In this document: one piece after another, positions 22,501 through 36,000 of the stretch
How positions within the stretch are numbered: the first letter of the stretch is position 1
Layout: each line of letters opens with the position of its first letter
DNA from: Edaphochlamys debaryana
Lineage: Eukaryota > Chlorophyta > Chlorophyceae > Chlamydomonadales
Direction of reading: 5' to 3'
Assembly: GCA_016858145.1 (NCBI GenBank)
Contig: JAEHOE010000054.1
Coordinates: 434,001-498,000 of the forward strand
Length of the DNA stretch: 64,000 bases
Translations under genes and position numbers: made by a program
The notes under the pieces: model-generated
The model's database searches: none
What the model was told of the DNA's origin: nothing
Seen by the model: only the letters and a program-made list of their open reading frames with translations

Positions 22501-25500
22501 GGCCTGGGCCCTGCGGCGGCCTGGCCCGCGCCAGCTGGGAGCGAGGCGGCGCCCGACGCGCCGCTCCCCTCTGACGAGGTGCTTCAGGGCTCCCCCGCCG
22601 AATCACCGCCACCCCCGCCTGCGCCCGTAGCGGTCGAGGATCCGGGCCCCCCTGGGCCCGAGGCCCCCAAGCCACGCTCGGACCCTTACCCTGGAGATGG
22701 TTCGGTTGCTGCCGCGGGCACCGGCACCGGTACCGCTCCTAAGCCTGCCGATGCCGATGTTGAAACCGACCTCGACCCGACCGCTGCTGACCTCAGCCTG
22801 CTTGACCTCAGCCACGCAAGCGGCGCTGGCACGAGCGCGCCGATCAGCGCCGCACCACCGGGAGGCTTCACGGCCGGTCGGGGAGGCGTCGCCTTCGCCG
22901 TGAGCTTGGGCCCCGAGCCCGGCTGCCCCTCGCCGCAGCCCCCTCGGCGGGTCCTGCTTGACGGCGCCCCAGCAGGCGCCGCGCCGGTCTCCACCTCAGC
23001 CTCCGCGGCCCCCCTCCTTGCCGCCCCCGCCGCCCCATGCTCCACCTCCACCTCCGCCCCCAGTTCCACACCCGACTGGGAGCTCCTCAGCCGGCAGCTG
23101 CGAGACGCGGGCTTCGGCAGCCTTCCGCTCCACCCCCATCTCCAACCGCACCCCCAGCCTCAACCTCCGCGGCAGCCCGAGCTTCGGCACGCTGCGGATA
23201 CGACCGCGACCGCGGCCCCGGCCTCGGGCCCTGGCGCCGCAGCACCGCAGGCGCCTGCCCCAGCGCCCGCGCTGGTCCCCGAGTACGGAGCCCTGGCCCG
23301 GAGCCTGGGCTCCGTACTGGAGCAGTACGTACGGCGGAACCGGCTCGTGGCGGAGCTGCTGGCGGCGGCGGAGGCGGCGGGGCGGGCGGCGGAGGGACAT
23401 GAGTCAGCCATGAGGTGGGTCGGGGGTCGGGGGTTGTGGGTTGTGGATGGGGTGAGGTGGTGGGGAGTGTGGGTGCCGCAGTGAGAGTGGGGTGTGGGGT
23501 GTGCGTCGTGCGGAGTCGGGGGCTGGTGGCTTGCGGTCGCGCTGTAGCGGATGAAGTGGGGCAGCCTGTGCTTTGGGGGCTGGGGCTGGTGGGGCGCAGT
23601 GGGGCGCGGGCGGCCTGTGCTACTCGGCGGGGCCGTTTGGGGTAGCACTTGATGCGAGGGGAGGAGCCGGCGGCTGGCAGCTTGGCCTGGCCCACTGACC
23701 TCAAGCATGCACACGTGCTGCCGACTCCTAGCGCAAGGGACTTGCCCATGCAATCGCCCTTCACGCTTGGCCCGCGTCCCCCCGCGCAGGGACATGCGGC
23801 GGGAGGTGGCGGCGGCGCGGGCGGCGGAGGCGCGGGCACGGCGGGAGGCCGAGGAGCTGTCCTCCCAGCAGCTACCAAAGGTGGGAGCAGGCGGTGGCGG
23901 TTCTAGTCTCCATTCCTCCTCGGGCCTGGGGCCTTTGGGCAGTTTAGGGCCTTGGGTTGGTGGGATCCACCCTGCTCCCGAACCCGATCACCGGTTCCCT
24001 GAAGGCCCCTTGCAACCGCCCAAGCGCCTAGCCCCATCACCATGTCCACCAAGCCCCTTGCCCTATTAGCACCGCAGCTCCCCAGGCCGAAGCTTGCCAC
24101 GCCCTAGCCCAGGCCCCCAACGCTAGATGTTCTCTCCCACCGGCTCCGAGTCCGCGCTAGCCTAGGCCCACATCTCTAGACCCCCGCCCCTGCCCCCGCC
24201 CCCGCGTGTGCACCCTGGCCGCAGGCTGAGGCCCGCCACGCCGCCGCCCTGGCCAAGCTCCGCTCCGAAACCGCCAAGCAGCGCGAGGCCCTGCGCGAGG
24301 CCGAGCTGGATGCGGGCCGCAAGGACGAGCAGGTGCGGTACGGTACGGCGCGTACGGTAGCACAACACGTGCGCCATGCTCCGTCCCGATCGCTCCCTCC
24401 TGCCCTGCCTCTCCTTTGCTGTGCTCCCACGCCTGCTCACCCCCGCGCCCTTCCCCCCGCCCTTCAGATCAAGTCCCTGCGCGCCGCCCTGGCCGCGCAG
24501 CAGTCCTCCGCCGAGCGGGCCGCGGAGCTGGAGGCGGCGGGGCTGCGGCAGCGGCTGGCGGCAATCGAGGCGGCGCTGCGGGCGAGGGACAAGGAGCTGG
24601 AGCGGCTCAAGGGAACACTGGTGGGGTGGGTGGGATGGGGTTGGGGTGTGGGGTGTGGGTGTGAGTGGGCCGCCGGCGGGAGTGGGCCGGGCGCGACGAC
24701 ACGGCCCAGCACAAGAGAGGAAGGGCAGGAGTGAAAGGGTCCGTTTTGATCCCAACCCGACACCATTCTCGTCTTTGCACCCTCACCCTGTCACTTCCCA
24801 CTCCTCCCCTCCCCCCCCAAGGGCGCTGAGGTGGTCCAAGCCACGGGGGGGTGCGCCAACGCCCGGGACCGCGCCTTCGAGGCGGAGGCGGCGGCGCGGG
24901 CGGCGGAGGCGGAGGCGGCGGCGGCGCGGGCGCGCGTGGCGGCGCTGGAGCAGGTGCGCCGTACTGCCGTACGCCGGGCTAGAGGCAGGCGGAGCAGGTT
25001 GGGGATGGGAACGGGGTCGTGTCTGCAGGCTCTAGAGCGCTCCACCTCCTCCGCTCCCTCCCTGACGGACCTTGCGTGCTCCTCACCCCGCGCCTCACCT
25101 GCCTCCTCTGCCTCTTCTGCCTCCTCTGCTCCCTTGCCCCACGCCTCTGTTTCCCCAACCCGACCACGCTCCTCCACCCCCCTTACAACCGCCCGCTTGG
25201 AACCACCACCACCCATCCCACCCCACGCAGTCCCTCCGCCAGCGCGATAAGGACATGGCCTCCCTCCGCGAGGGCCTGGCTTCCATCAAGGCCGCCGAGG
25301 CGGAGGCGGCCCTGGCGGCGGCCGACCGTGGCGCCGCCGCCACCGACGCCGCCCGGCGCGCCGAGGCCGAGGCGGCAGCACTGCGGGGCCGAGTGGCGGG
25401 GCTGGAGGGGCAGCTGCAGGGGGCCAAGGCGGAGCTCGCCAAGCAGCGGTCCGAGGCTGAGGTGGGGGCGTGCGTGGGCTGGTGGGCTGGTGGGAGTGGG

Positions 25501-28500
25501 CTGGGTGCGCAAGCGAAACGCAAGGGGTGGCTACGTGCTAGCTCTCCCCGACCTCCCAAACCTGCACGTTTTCCCGTTCACCCCTTCCCCCCTTCCCCCG
25601 CTTCCACCCCTTTTCCACCCCTCCACTCCCCCCTCTCCTCTCCCCCTCCCCCTCCACGATGCCCTCCGCTCCTCGGCCCATGAGGAGCTCTAACCAGCTC
25701 TCTCCCCCTTTTGTCCCTTCCATCATACCCCTTACGACCCCCTTTCACCCCCTCTCATCTCCCCCCTTACGCCCCCCCCCCCCCAGGCCCTCCGCTCCTC
25801 CGCCTACGAGGAGCTCTCCCGCGTGGAAGACGGCGCACGGGCGCTGGCGGAGGCGCTGTCGGCCGCCCGGGCCAAGCACACGCAGCTGGAGGCGCTGGCC
25901 AGGGCGCGGGAGCGGGACGCGGCGCGGGCGAGGGAGGAGCGGGAGGCGGTGCGGGCGGCGGAGCGGGAGCGGGCGAGGGTGAGGGCTGGGGTGGGCGGGC
26001 GGGGGCGGGGGGGCGCGGAGGTTCCAGCCCTGGAGCGGTGTGGGTCGGGTTTGTGGGGCCTGTGGCTTGGCGCTTACTTAGGAATTGGTCTGACCCCTCC
26101 TCTTCACCACGTGCCTGGAGCCCTTCCCTGCTCCCTTACCCCGCGGCCTCATTCCTCCTCCCTACCATACCCAGGCCGCTGAGGAGGTCTCTCTGCGCCT
26201 GGGCGCCAGCACTATGTTGACCCGTGAGCCCCCCCCCCCTCTACCCCTTCCCCTCTACCCTCCTGCTTCACCCCGCCAGGCCGCTGAGGAGGTGTCCCTC
26301 CGCCTGGATGCAGGGCTCACCACTCTGCCCCCCACCCCTCTACCGCCCCCTCTCACGCCCCTCTCCTCCCTCTCCCCCCCTTGCCCCCAGGCCGCTGAGG
26401 AGGTGTCCCTGCGCCTGGATGCCGAGCTCACCACCGCCCGTCAGCGCCTGGTGGCGGCGGAGGGGGCGCTGCGGACGAAAGAGCGGGAGGCGGGGCGGCT
26501 GGAGGCGGCGCTGCGGCAGACGCAGGGGGCCGAGGCGGAGGCGGCCATACGCCGGGCCAAGAGCGAGGAGGGTGAGACCCCACGTGGGGTGGGGGCGCTG
26601 TTGGTGATCGTTCTGAGGGACCTGTGTTGTGCGGATGGGGGGAGGTGAGGGGCCGCGTGCGGCTTGCGGGCATGCCTGTTGGGGAGGCAAGGAGAGCCTG
26701 GGGGTTCAGCCCATGCCCTCTTGCTTGGACCTCCCGCTCTGAACCGCGGTCTGTATGAGGCTCGCTGGCTGCCGCCACAGCACCTCTAACCCCGGTTCCT
26801 GTCTGTCAAAGGCCTCCCGTCTCCCCCCTTCCTGCCCCCCCCCCCAAAGGCGCCCGCAAGGTGGAGTCTGACCTGTCCCCCTCTCCCCCCCCCCTCCCCC
26901 CATCCATGATCCATCCCCCCTCCCTCCCCTCCCCCCCTTTCAGGTTATTGAAAAGTATTGTCCGACCTAACCCACCCTCCCTTCCCCCCTGCTCCTCCCC
27001 TCCCCTCCCTCCTCCCCTCCCCTCTCCCCCCCCCCCTCTCCCCCCCCCCCAGGCACCCGCAAGGTGGAGTCCGACCTGACCACGCTGCGGCTGCGGGTGC
27101 TGCAGCTGGAGGCGGCGCTCAAGGCGCGGGAGCGGGAGGCGGAGCGGCTGGGGAGGGCGGAGGCGGCGGCGAGGGCAGAGGCGCACGAGGTGGGGGGGGG
27201 GAGGGCGGGGGTGGGGGCTTGTTGGGGAAGAGAGGTGGGGAAGCGCTGGGGGGGAGGGTATGTTGGGAAGGCAGGGGGAGGGCGAGAGGGGGAGGGCGGG
27301 CGAAGACACGAGTCTGTGCGGTAGGTCACAGCCCACATGGCATCCTCCTTCATGCCCCCCCCTCCTTCTCCAAGTATCCACGAGCTACCCTCCTTCCCAA
27401 TCCCCCTGCCCCCCTCCCCTCCCCTCCCCTGCCCCCCTCCCTCCCCAGCTCGCCTCCAAGCTGGCCAAGGCCGAGGAGGCGGGCCACAAGACAGAGGCCG
27501 ACCTGGCCGCGGCCCGGGGGCGGGCGCTGAGCCTGGAGGGCGCAGTGCGGTGAGACACCGGGCCGGGCTCTTCTCTGCAATAGCAAGCCTACATACACCC
27601 CACACTCGCTGCTGCCTTGCTTTTGCCCTGCCCTTCGCGTTCCTATCCCCATCCTCCAACCCCCTCCCCCCCCCCACACACGCACACGTCCACGATGCCA
27701 GGGTCCCCCCCTCAGGGAGCCTGAGCCGCTCCCCTCAATCGACCCCCCTCTCACTCCTGCACTCCCCCCACCTGCTCTTTGTACCCCCGCCCTGAGACAC
27801 ACAGACTGACGCTCAACCCCCTCCCCCTCAACCCCCCAACCCCTCCACACCCCATCCCAAAGCGTGCCCTTCTTACCCCTGAACCCGTCTCATTCCTCCC
27901 CTACCCCCCTACCCCCCTCCCCCTCTTGCCTCTACCCCCCCCCCCCCCCCAGGGTCAAGGCCCGGGAGCAGGAGCGCCTGGTCCGTGTGGTGGAAGCCCT
28001 CAAGGCGGGGGAGGCGGAGCTGGCCAGCCGCCAGCAGGCCCTGGAGGAGGCGGCGCGGGCGCTGGAGGGTGCCCTTGTCGCCGCCAAGGGGCGCAGCGGG
28101 GCCCTGGAGGGGCAGCTGCGGGCGCGGGACGCCGCGATGCAGCGGCTGAGGGCGGCGCTGAGGGCGGCGGGGGCCGCGGATGCGGAGCGGGCGGCGCAGG
28201 TGTGTGTGGGAGGTCGGCGCTGGAGTCCGGGGTTGGATGAGGGAGTAGGGCTCTGGGTGCGGGACGAGAGGTCTGCACGGGGGCTGCGAGTGTGGCTCGT
28301 GAGGCTGGCACGCATACCCTCTGCGGCCCGACCTCCTATGGCTACCCTGGGCTAGCGGGGGGGTTTGCCTAAAATGCTGGCAAGCCTCTTCTCTGTGTCC
28401 CAACCTCCTGTTCCCCGCCCCCCTCCCACAAAGGCCGCCCGCGCGGACGAGGCCTCCCGCCAGCAGGCCGAGGAGGCGGCGGGGCTGCGGGCCCGGGTGG

Positions 28501-31500
28501 TGGCGCTGGAGGGGCAGCTGCGGGCCAAGGACCGGGAGCTGGAGGCAGCGGGGAGGCAGGTGTGTATGGGGGTGTGGCGTGGAGAGGTGTGGAGGTTTAG
28601 AGGGCAGGCACTGCATCCTCCTCACCTGTGTAAACACAGGCCCCCCTCCGCTAGTGGAGCGACGCACAGCCCCTGTACCGTACGTACCTCCTTTGCTGTA
28701 CCCCCGCCGGCCCCATTCTTTTCTTTTGGCCGCTTATCCCTCGCCGCCCGCCCTCTCCAGGTCGACGCTGCCGGGGCGGCGGAGGCCGACGCCGCGCGCC
28801 GCCTGGTCGACGCCTCCGCTGCCGCCGCACGACTGGAGACCGAGCTGGCGGCGGGGCGTGCCCGGGCTGCCCAGTTGGGCGAGGCGCTGCGTGTCAAGGA
28901 GCGGGAGGCGGCGGGGCTGGCGCGGGCGCTGCAGGCGGAGCGGGGCGCGGGCGCGGAGGCGGAGCGGGCGGCGGACCGGACCGGAGAGGCGGCGCGCAAG
29001 GCTGGCGGCGAGGTGGCCGAGGTGTGTGGGTTCGGAGGGGACACCTTGGGCCCGGGGAGCCGGCTTGGCTGCTGTGCTGACTTGCGTGCCTTCCGGCCCC
29101 ACTAAACATTAGTCTACATCCCGTCCTACCGTGCTGACGTCAAGCTCCCTGCCTGTGCGCCCCACACTGTATCCACTTCCGTACCGCCTTGCCTCACTGC
29201 CGCTCGCGCTGCACTGCCCCTCACCCTCCTGATACCCTCCGCTTTCCCCCTCACCCCCTCACCCCCCCAACCCCTCCCCCCCCACCAGCTCCGCCTACGC
29301 CTGGCCCAGACCGAGTCACAGCTCAAGGGCCGCGAGCGGGAGGCGGAGCGCCTGGCCCGGGCGCTGGAGGCGGCGCAGGCGGCGGCGGCGGAGGCGGCGC
29401 GGCGGCAGGCGGAGGGCGAGGCGGCGGCGCGGCGGCTGGAAGCGGAGGGCGCGGGGCTGCGGCAGCGGCTGGCGGCGGCGGAGGGGTCGGTGCGGGCGAG
29501 GGAGAAGGAGCTGGAGCGGCTAGAGCGGGCGGCGGAGAAGGTGGGACGGGGGTCTAGGGTGGGGTCTGGCGTGGGGTGGGGCGGGGTAGATTTGAGGAGG
29601 CAAGCTGTGCACATGGCCCCACTCCACCCCGCTTCGCCACACCCGTTCTCCACGCGTCGCCTCCCCCATCCCCCACACACGCGCCCATCCACCCCCTCCT
29701 CCCCTTCCTGCCCCGCACCCTCCCTCCTCCTCCCTCCCCACCCCACCCCCTCAGGCCCGCAGTGCCGAGGCGGGCGCCGAGGGCCGCCAGCGCTCGCTGG
29801 AGGCCGCCCTGGCCGCCGCGGAGACGGAGCTGGGGGCGCTGCGGGGCCGCATCGGGGACCTGGAGGCGGCGGCGCGGGCGCAGGCGCGGGAGGCAGAGCG
29901 GCTGGGGAGGGTGGCGGACGCCAGCAAGGCCGCCGAGGTGCGTGCGTGTGGGGTGGGGTGGGGTGGGGTGTGTGTGGGGAGATCAGTACGGGGCCAGCAG
30001 AGGTGCGTGCGTGTGTGGGGAGCGGGGGTGGAGGGGAGGGGAGCCACATGGTTCGCCGACAGGCAAGGCTGTGGAGCGTGGGGGGGAACCGTTCTCGACC
30101 CTGTCAAGTCGCAGTCACAGAGGGCTGTGCCGCGCCCTTCCGTCACACAAGCCCGCTCCTCTTCATTTACTCACGCCCAGTGCAGGCCCCCCTACAACCC
30201 CCTCCCCCCTTTACCCCCCTCTTCCCCCCCGGCAGCTGGAGGCCTGCGTCCGTGCGCAGCGCTCCGAGCAGGCGGCGGCGCGGGTGGGGTCCGAGGGGGC
30301 GCAGGCGCGGTCCCGCCTGGCGAGGCTGGAGGCGGGGCTGGCGGCGCGGGAGGCGGAGGCGGCGCGGCTGGGCCGGCTGCTCAGGGAGGCGCAGGCGGCG
30401 GCGGAGGCGCAGGTGAGGGCGTGTGCATGTGTGGCAACGAGGAAACCGTAAGCTAGCAGAAAGCCCGGCGAGACCCCGGAGGTGTGATGTAGCTCTCCGT
30501 AGTGCCCTCCCGTGTGCATGTGTGTGTGTGTGGGGGGGGAAGTGGGGTGGATGTGTTTGTCTGCGTCGGGGGGTCTGCTTACCAGGTCCTGTCGTCCACA
30601 GCTGTGTGGCTGAAGAAGGCAGTTGCTGAAACTGCCCCACAGTCATAGGGTATGTGTTAGGGGCTGCTCGTGTAAGCCGAGGGAGCATGGGCGTGGCAGG
30701 AAAGCGCGTGCGTGTGTGTGTGGGGCAGCGGCGGCGGTGGTGGTGGGAGGTTGAGGCGGAGAGGCGTGTGTGTGTGTGTGTAGCTGGGAGGTCCGTCTGG
30801 TCCCCCCCCGTCTACCCATGCCCATCTCCCGTACCCACCGCCCCCCCTCCACCACCTCCCTGCTGCAACCCCTCCCTCCTCCACCCCCTTCAAGGCGCTC
30901 CGCTCCGACGACTTCATGACTAAGGTGGACGCCCAGCTGGGGGCCATGCGGGCCCGGGCCGCGCAGCTGGCGGCGCTGCTCAAAGCCAGGGACAGGCAGG
31001 CGGCAGGCGCGGCGGCGGAGGCGGAGGCGGCGCGGGCGGCGGAGGCAAAGGCCGCCGAGGCGCTGCGGCAGGTGGGCAGGCGGGAGGAGGAGGGGGTGGG
31101 GCAGGAGGGGGCACTGGGAGGGCACTGCGGTGCGTTTGGCGCCGTTGCGGATGTGGGGATGTGCTTGGGGCGTCTCCCTCTGCCTCACCTCTGCCCCCTC
31201 GCCCTTTCACCCTTCCCCCCTGACCCCCCTCGCCTGTCTCCCCTACCCCCAAGTCCGAGGAGGCCCTGCGGCGGCTGGAGGGGGAGCTGGTGGCGGAGCG
31301 GCAGCGGGCGGCCTCGCTGGAGGGGCAGGTCAAGGTGGGGCGGCGGGCGGGGGGAGAAGGGGGTGAGGAGCCGCAGGCCTGGGTACCTGTATGCTGAGGC
31401 CTGAGGGCCGCTGCCTGCCCGTGCTTTCGCTCCAGGCGGCCCGGCCCACATCTGTCCCCGTGCCAAGTGCCCCATTCCCCGCCACACACCCGCCATCCCC

Positions 31501-33061
31501 CTCCCGGCGTCTTATCATCTCCCCCTCCGTGCACCTCCTCCCCTCCCCCCAAAAGCTCGCAAGCGAGACCTGCAGCGCCTGTCCCGCCAGGTCGCCTACG
31601 CGTCCTCAAAACACATATACGCTCCCCCCCACCCCCTTCCCCCCCACCCCCCCCAGGCTCGCGAGCGGGACCTGCAGCGCCTGTCCCGCCAGGTCGCCTA
31701 CGCGTCCTCAAAACACATATACGCTCCCCCCCACCCCCTTCCCCCCCACCCCCCCCAGGCTCGCGAGCGGGACCTGCAGCGCCTGTCCCGCCAGGTCGCC
31801 TACGCGTCCTCAAAACACATATACGCTCCCCCCCCACCCCCTTCCCCCCCACCCCCCCCAGGCTCGCGAGCGGGACCTGCAGCGCCTGTCCCGCCAGGTC
31901 GCCTACGCGTCCTCAAAACACATATACGCTCCCCCCCACCCCCTTCCCCCCCCACCCCCCCAGGCTCGCGAGCGGGACCTGCAGCGCCTGTCCCGCCAGG
32001 TCGCCTACGCGTCCTCAAAACACACACACGCTCCCCCCCACCCCCTTCCCCCCACCCCCCCCAGGCTCGCGAGCGGGACCTGCAGCGCCTGTCCCGCCAG
32101 GTCGCCTACGCGTCCTCAAAACACATATACGCTCCCCCCCCACCCCCTTCCCCCCCACCCCCCCCCAGGCTCGCGAGCGGGACCTGCAGCGCCTGTCCCG
32201 CCAGGTCGCCTACGCGTCCTCAAAAACACACACACGCTCCCCCCCACCCCCTTCCCCCCCACCCCCCCCAGGCTCGCGAGCGGGACCTGCAGCGCCTGTC
32301 CCGCCAGGGTCGCCTACGCGTCCTCAAAACACACACACGCTCCCCCCCCCACCCCCTTCCCCCCCACCCCCCCCAGGCTCGCGAGCGGGACCTGCAGCGC
32401 CTGTCCCGCCAGGTCGCCTACGCGTCCTCAAAACACACACACGCTCCCCCCCCACCCCCTTCCCCCCCACCCCCCCCAGGCTCGCGAGCGGGACCTGCAG
32501 CGCCTGTCCCGCCAGGTCGCCTACGCGTCCTCAAAACACACACACGCTCCCCCCCACCCCCCTTCCCCCCCACCCCCCCCAGGCTCGCGAGCGGGACCTG
32601 CAGCGCCTGTCCCGCCAGGTCGCCTACGCGTCCTCAAAACACACACAACGCTCCCCCCCACCCCCTTCCCCCCCACCCCCCCCAGGCTCGCGAGCGGGAC
32701 CTGCAGCGCCTGTCCCGCCAGGTCGCCTACGCGTCCTCAAAACACACACACGCTCCCCCCCACCCCCTTCCCCCCCCACCCCCCCCAGGCTCGCGAGCGG
32801 GACCTGCAGCGCCTGTCCCGCCAGGTCGCCTACGCGTCCTCAAAACACACACACGCTCCCCCCCACCCCCTTCCCCCCCACCCCCCCCCAGGCTCGCGAG
32901 CGGGACCTGCAGCGCCTGTCCCGCCAGGTCGCCTACGCGTCCTCAAAACACACACACGCTCCCCCCCACCCCCTTCCCCCCCACCCCCCCCAGGCTCGCG
33001 AGCGGGACCTGCAGCGCCTGTCCCGCCAGGTCGCCTACGCGTCCTCAAAACACACACACGC

Positions 33062-33095
<34 letters not shown>

Positions 33096-36000
33096 AGGCT
33101 CGCGAGCGGGACCTGCAGCGCCTGTCCCGCCAGGTCGCCTACGCGTCCTCAAAACACACACACGCTCCCCCCCCACCCCCTTCCCCCCCACCCCCCCCAG
33201 GCTCGCGAGCGGGACCTGCAGCGCCTGTCCCGCCAGGTCGCCTACGCGTCCTCAAAACACACACACGCTCCCCCCCACCCCCTTCCCCCCCACCCCCCCC
33301 AGGCTCGCGAGCGGGACCTGCAGCGCCTGTCCCGCCAGGTCGCCTACGCGTCCTCAAAACACACACACGCTCCCCCCCCACCCCCTTCCCCCCCACCCCC
33401 CCCAGGCTCGCGAGCGGGACCTGCAGCGCCTGTCCCGCCAGGTCGCCTACGCGTCCTCAAAACACACACACGCTCCCCCCCACCCCCTTCCCCCCCCACC
33501 CCCCCCCAGGCTCGCGAGCGGGACCTGCAGCGCCTGTCCCGCCAGGTCGCCTACGCGTCCTCAAAACACATATACGCTCCCCCCCACCCCCTTCCCCCCC
33601 CACCCCCCCCAGGCTCGCGAGCGGGACCTGCAGCGCCTGTCCCGCCAGGTGGACGCAGGGCGGGACCAGACCTCGGCGGCGGCGCTGGCGGCGGACCGCG
33701 GCGGAGCGGCGCTGCGGGAGGCGGCGGAGAGGGCCGAGGGGGCGGCGGCTGCAGCACGCGCGCGCGTGACTCAGCTCGAGGTGGGGGTGTTGGAGGGTGG
33801 GGTGGGACGTGAGGTGCGAGGGTCGAGGGGGAGGGGCTCATGGACCGGCGACGTGTGGAGATCCGGAGGAGGGGGAGGAGCCCTCGGCTTCCCTGGGGTT
33901 GGTTCCCTCGACCTCCCGCCCGCGTGGCATACCAACTGCACCCCATCTTTCGCCCCCGTCCCCACACCCCCGAAACCCCACACACCCTCCCCCAGGCCGA
34001 GCTCCTGGCCAAGCAGCGGCAGTTCGAGCAGCTCTCCCGGGAGGCGGGGTACAGCCGGGCTGGGGACGCGGAGGCGGCGCTGGCGGCGGCGGAGCGGGCG
34101 GCGGCGGCCGAGGAGGCGGCGCGGCGGCTGGGCGGGGAGCTGGGGGCACTGCGCATGCGTTGCGCCCAGGTGGGGAGTCTGGGGACCTAGGGAAGGTACC
34201 GGTATGGTACCTAGGGGGCATGTGGGGCATACCGTATGGGTGCATGCGACCCGGCTTTGTTTGCTTGGGCCTAGAGCCGTGGTTGGGAGCCCACTCTGGT
34301 GCGTACCTATGGGTACAAACTATGGGCGCCCCCACCCCCACCCCGCCCCCAAACACCCGCCCCACCCCCAACCACCCAACCCCCAAACACCCAACCACCC
34401 AACCCCCAGCTGGAGCACTGCCACCGCTCCCGCGAGTCCCTCCTGGACCAGCTGCGGGCCGCCCTGGCAGCCAAGGTGGCCAAGGAGGAGCGCCGCCTCG
34501 CCCGCAACAAGGCCGCATACGCCCGCATCCGCGCCGCCTACGTCACCACGCACTCGGCAGCAGCAGCAGCCGCATCTGGGTCGGGGAGTGCGACGCCGGG
34601 AGGGGGAGGGGGAGGGGGCGCGAATGGGAATAATAGGGCCGCGGGCGCGCTGGCGGCTGCGGCGCGGGAGCTCCGGCCCGTGGAGGTGGTGGGGCTGTAC
34701 GAGACGCAGCGGGAGGCGGCGGAGCAGGAGCTGGCGGCGTGCAGGGCGGAGGTGGGTTGTTTGGGGGGGGGTCCGGGGGGGGGGCGGAGTGGGCAGTGTG
34801 GGGGCGGGGGGCGGGCCGATTCTGCCGGCTGTGTCTGCGGGCCTTTGCCCGGGACCTCTCCGGCGGGACACGAGCTGCGCCAGCCACGCGCCAGCCACAC
34901 AGCGTGCCCTAGCCCCCCCCCCCTTGCAGCCCCACGCCCTGCTCCGACCCCTGCCCCAAACCCTACCCCTCACCTTCTGCTAAACCCCCACTACCCCCAC
35001 TTACCCCTCCCCTCCTCCCTCCCCAGGTCCGCTCCCTGGCCGAGGCCCTGCGCGAGGCCCACAACCTGGCCGCACTGCACGCCCGGGCGGCGGCGGGGAG
35101 GGGGGGCGCAGAGGTGGAGGAGCTGCAGGTGGGGGGCCCTGTGGGGGGGGAGGGGGGAAGGGCTGCTCGCATGAGCCGGGGAGTCTCAGGCGCGGGGAGG
35201 GGTGTGTAAGAGTTGGTTTTGTGTGCGGTCCCGAGCGGTGTTGGCCGGGGCATTCGCTTCACGGCATCTTTTCCTGCGCGCTCACTACCGCATGATCACG
35301 CTGATACCCTTTCTTCCGCCCTATCCGTCACCTCACACCCCATCATCATCGGTCCCCCTAGTCCTATCTAAAACTTACAACTTCCCCGCAGGCCCGTGTG
35401 ATCATGGCCGAGCGGCGCATCTCGGAGCTGCAGCGGGCTCTGACGCGGGCCGAGGCGGAGGCGGCGGAGGCGGGGCGCGAGGCGGAGCGGCGGCTGGCGA
35501 CCGCGGAGGCGCGGGCGGAGGGGCTGCAGGTGGGGGGGCGGGGTTGAGAGGGGCGGGGTGGGGAAAAGGCCGCGGCGGCCCTTGCTCGCCCTTGACGACC
35601 GTACCCCGAGCTCCCAACACTGAACTGTCATTGTAATCCCCACCACCACCATCATCACCAACGGATCACGTAACCCCCCCGCCCCCCCCCCCCCCGCCCC
35701 CCTCCTCCCCCAGGAGGACAAGGCCGCCCTCCTGCACGAGCTGGACGCGAGGCCCACCCTGCAGGAGACACGGTGGGGGGGCCTGTGGCGAAGCGTTAGA
35801 GGGGGGGCTGGAGCTTGGGGGGGGGCTGCCGCCCAACGCATGGTGACCCTGCGACCCCCTCTCCTCCCCAGCCCCTAGTGCCCTCCGTTCGCCGCACTGA
35901 CGCCCCCCGTTTGCTTCCCCCTTCCCCAGGGCCCTGCGTCGGGAGCTGGAGGCCGTTCAGAGGCGGCTGCTGACGGCCGGGGGCGCAGGGGGCGCGGGGT

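Noticed and set aside
31555..33648. Regularly spaced identical repeats resembling a CRISPR array
   Set aside because: The spacers are also near-identical, there are no cas genes, and the DNA is eukaryotic with splice-site edges in every unit.
31391..33812. Two long plus-strand open frames (about 790 and 780 codons, Pro-rich with repeated PARSPTRPQNT-like segments)
   Set aside because: They exist only because the array has no stop codons in these frames; the frame rotates each 103-bp unit. The intron-like C tracts are not plausible coding sequence.
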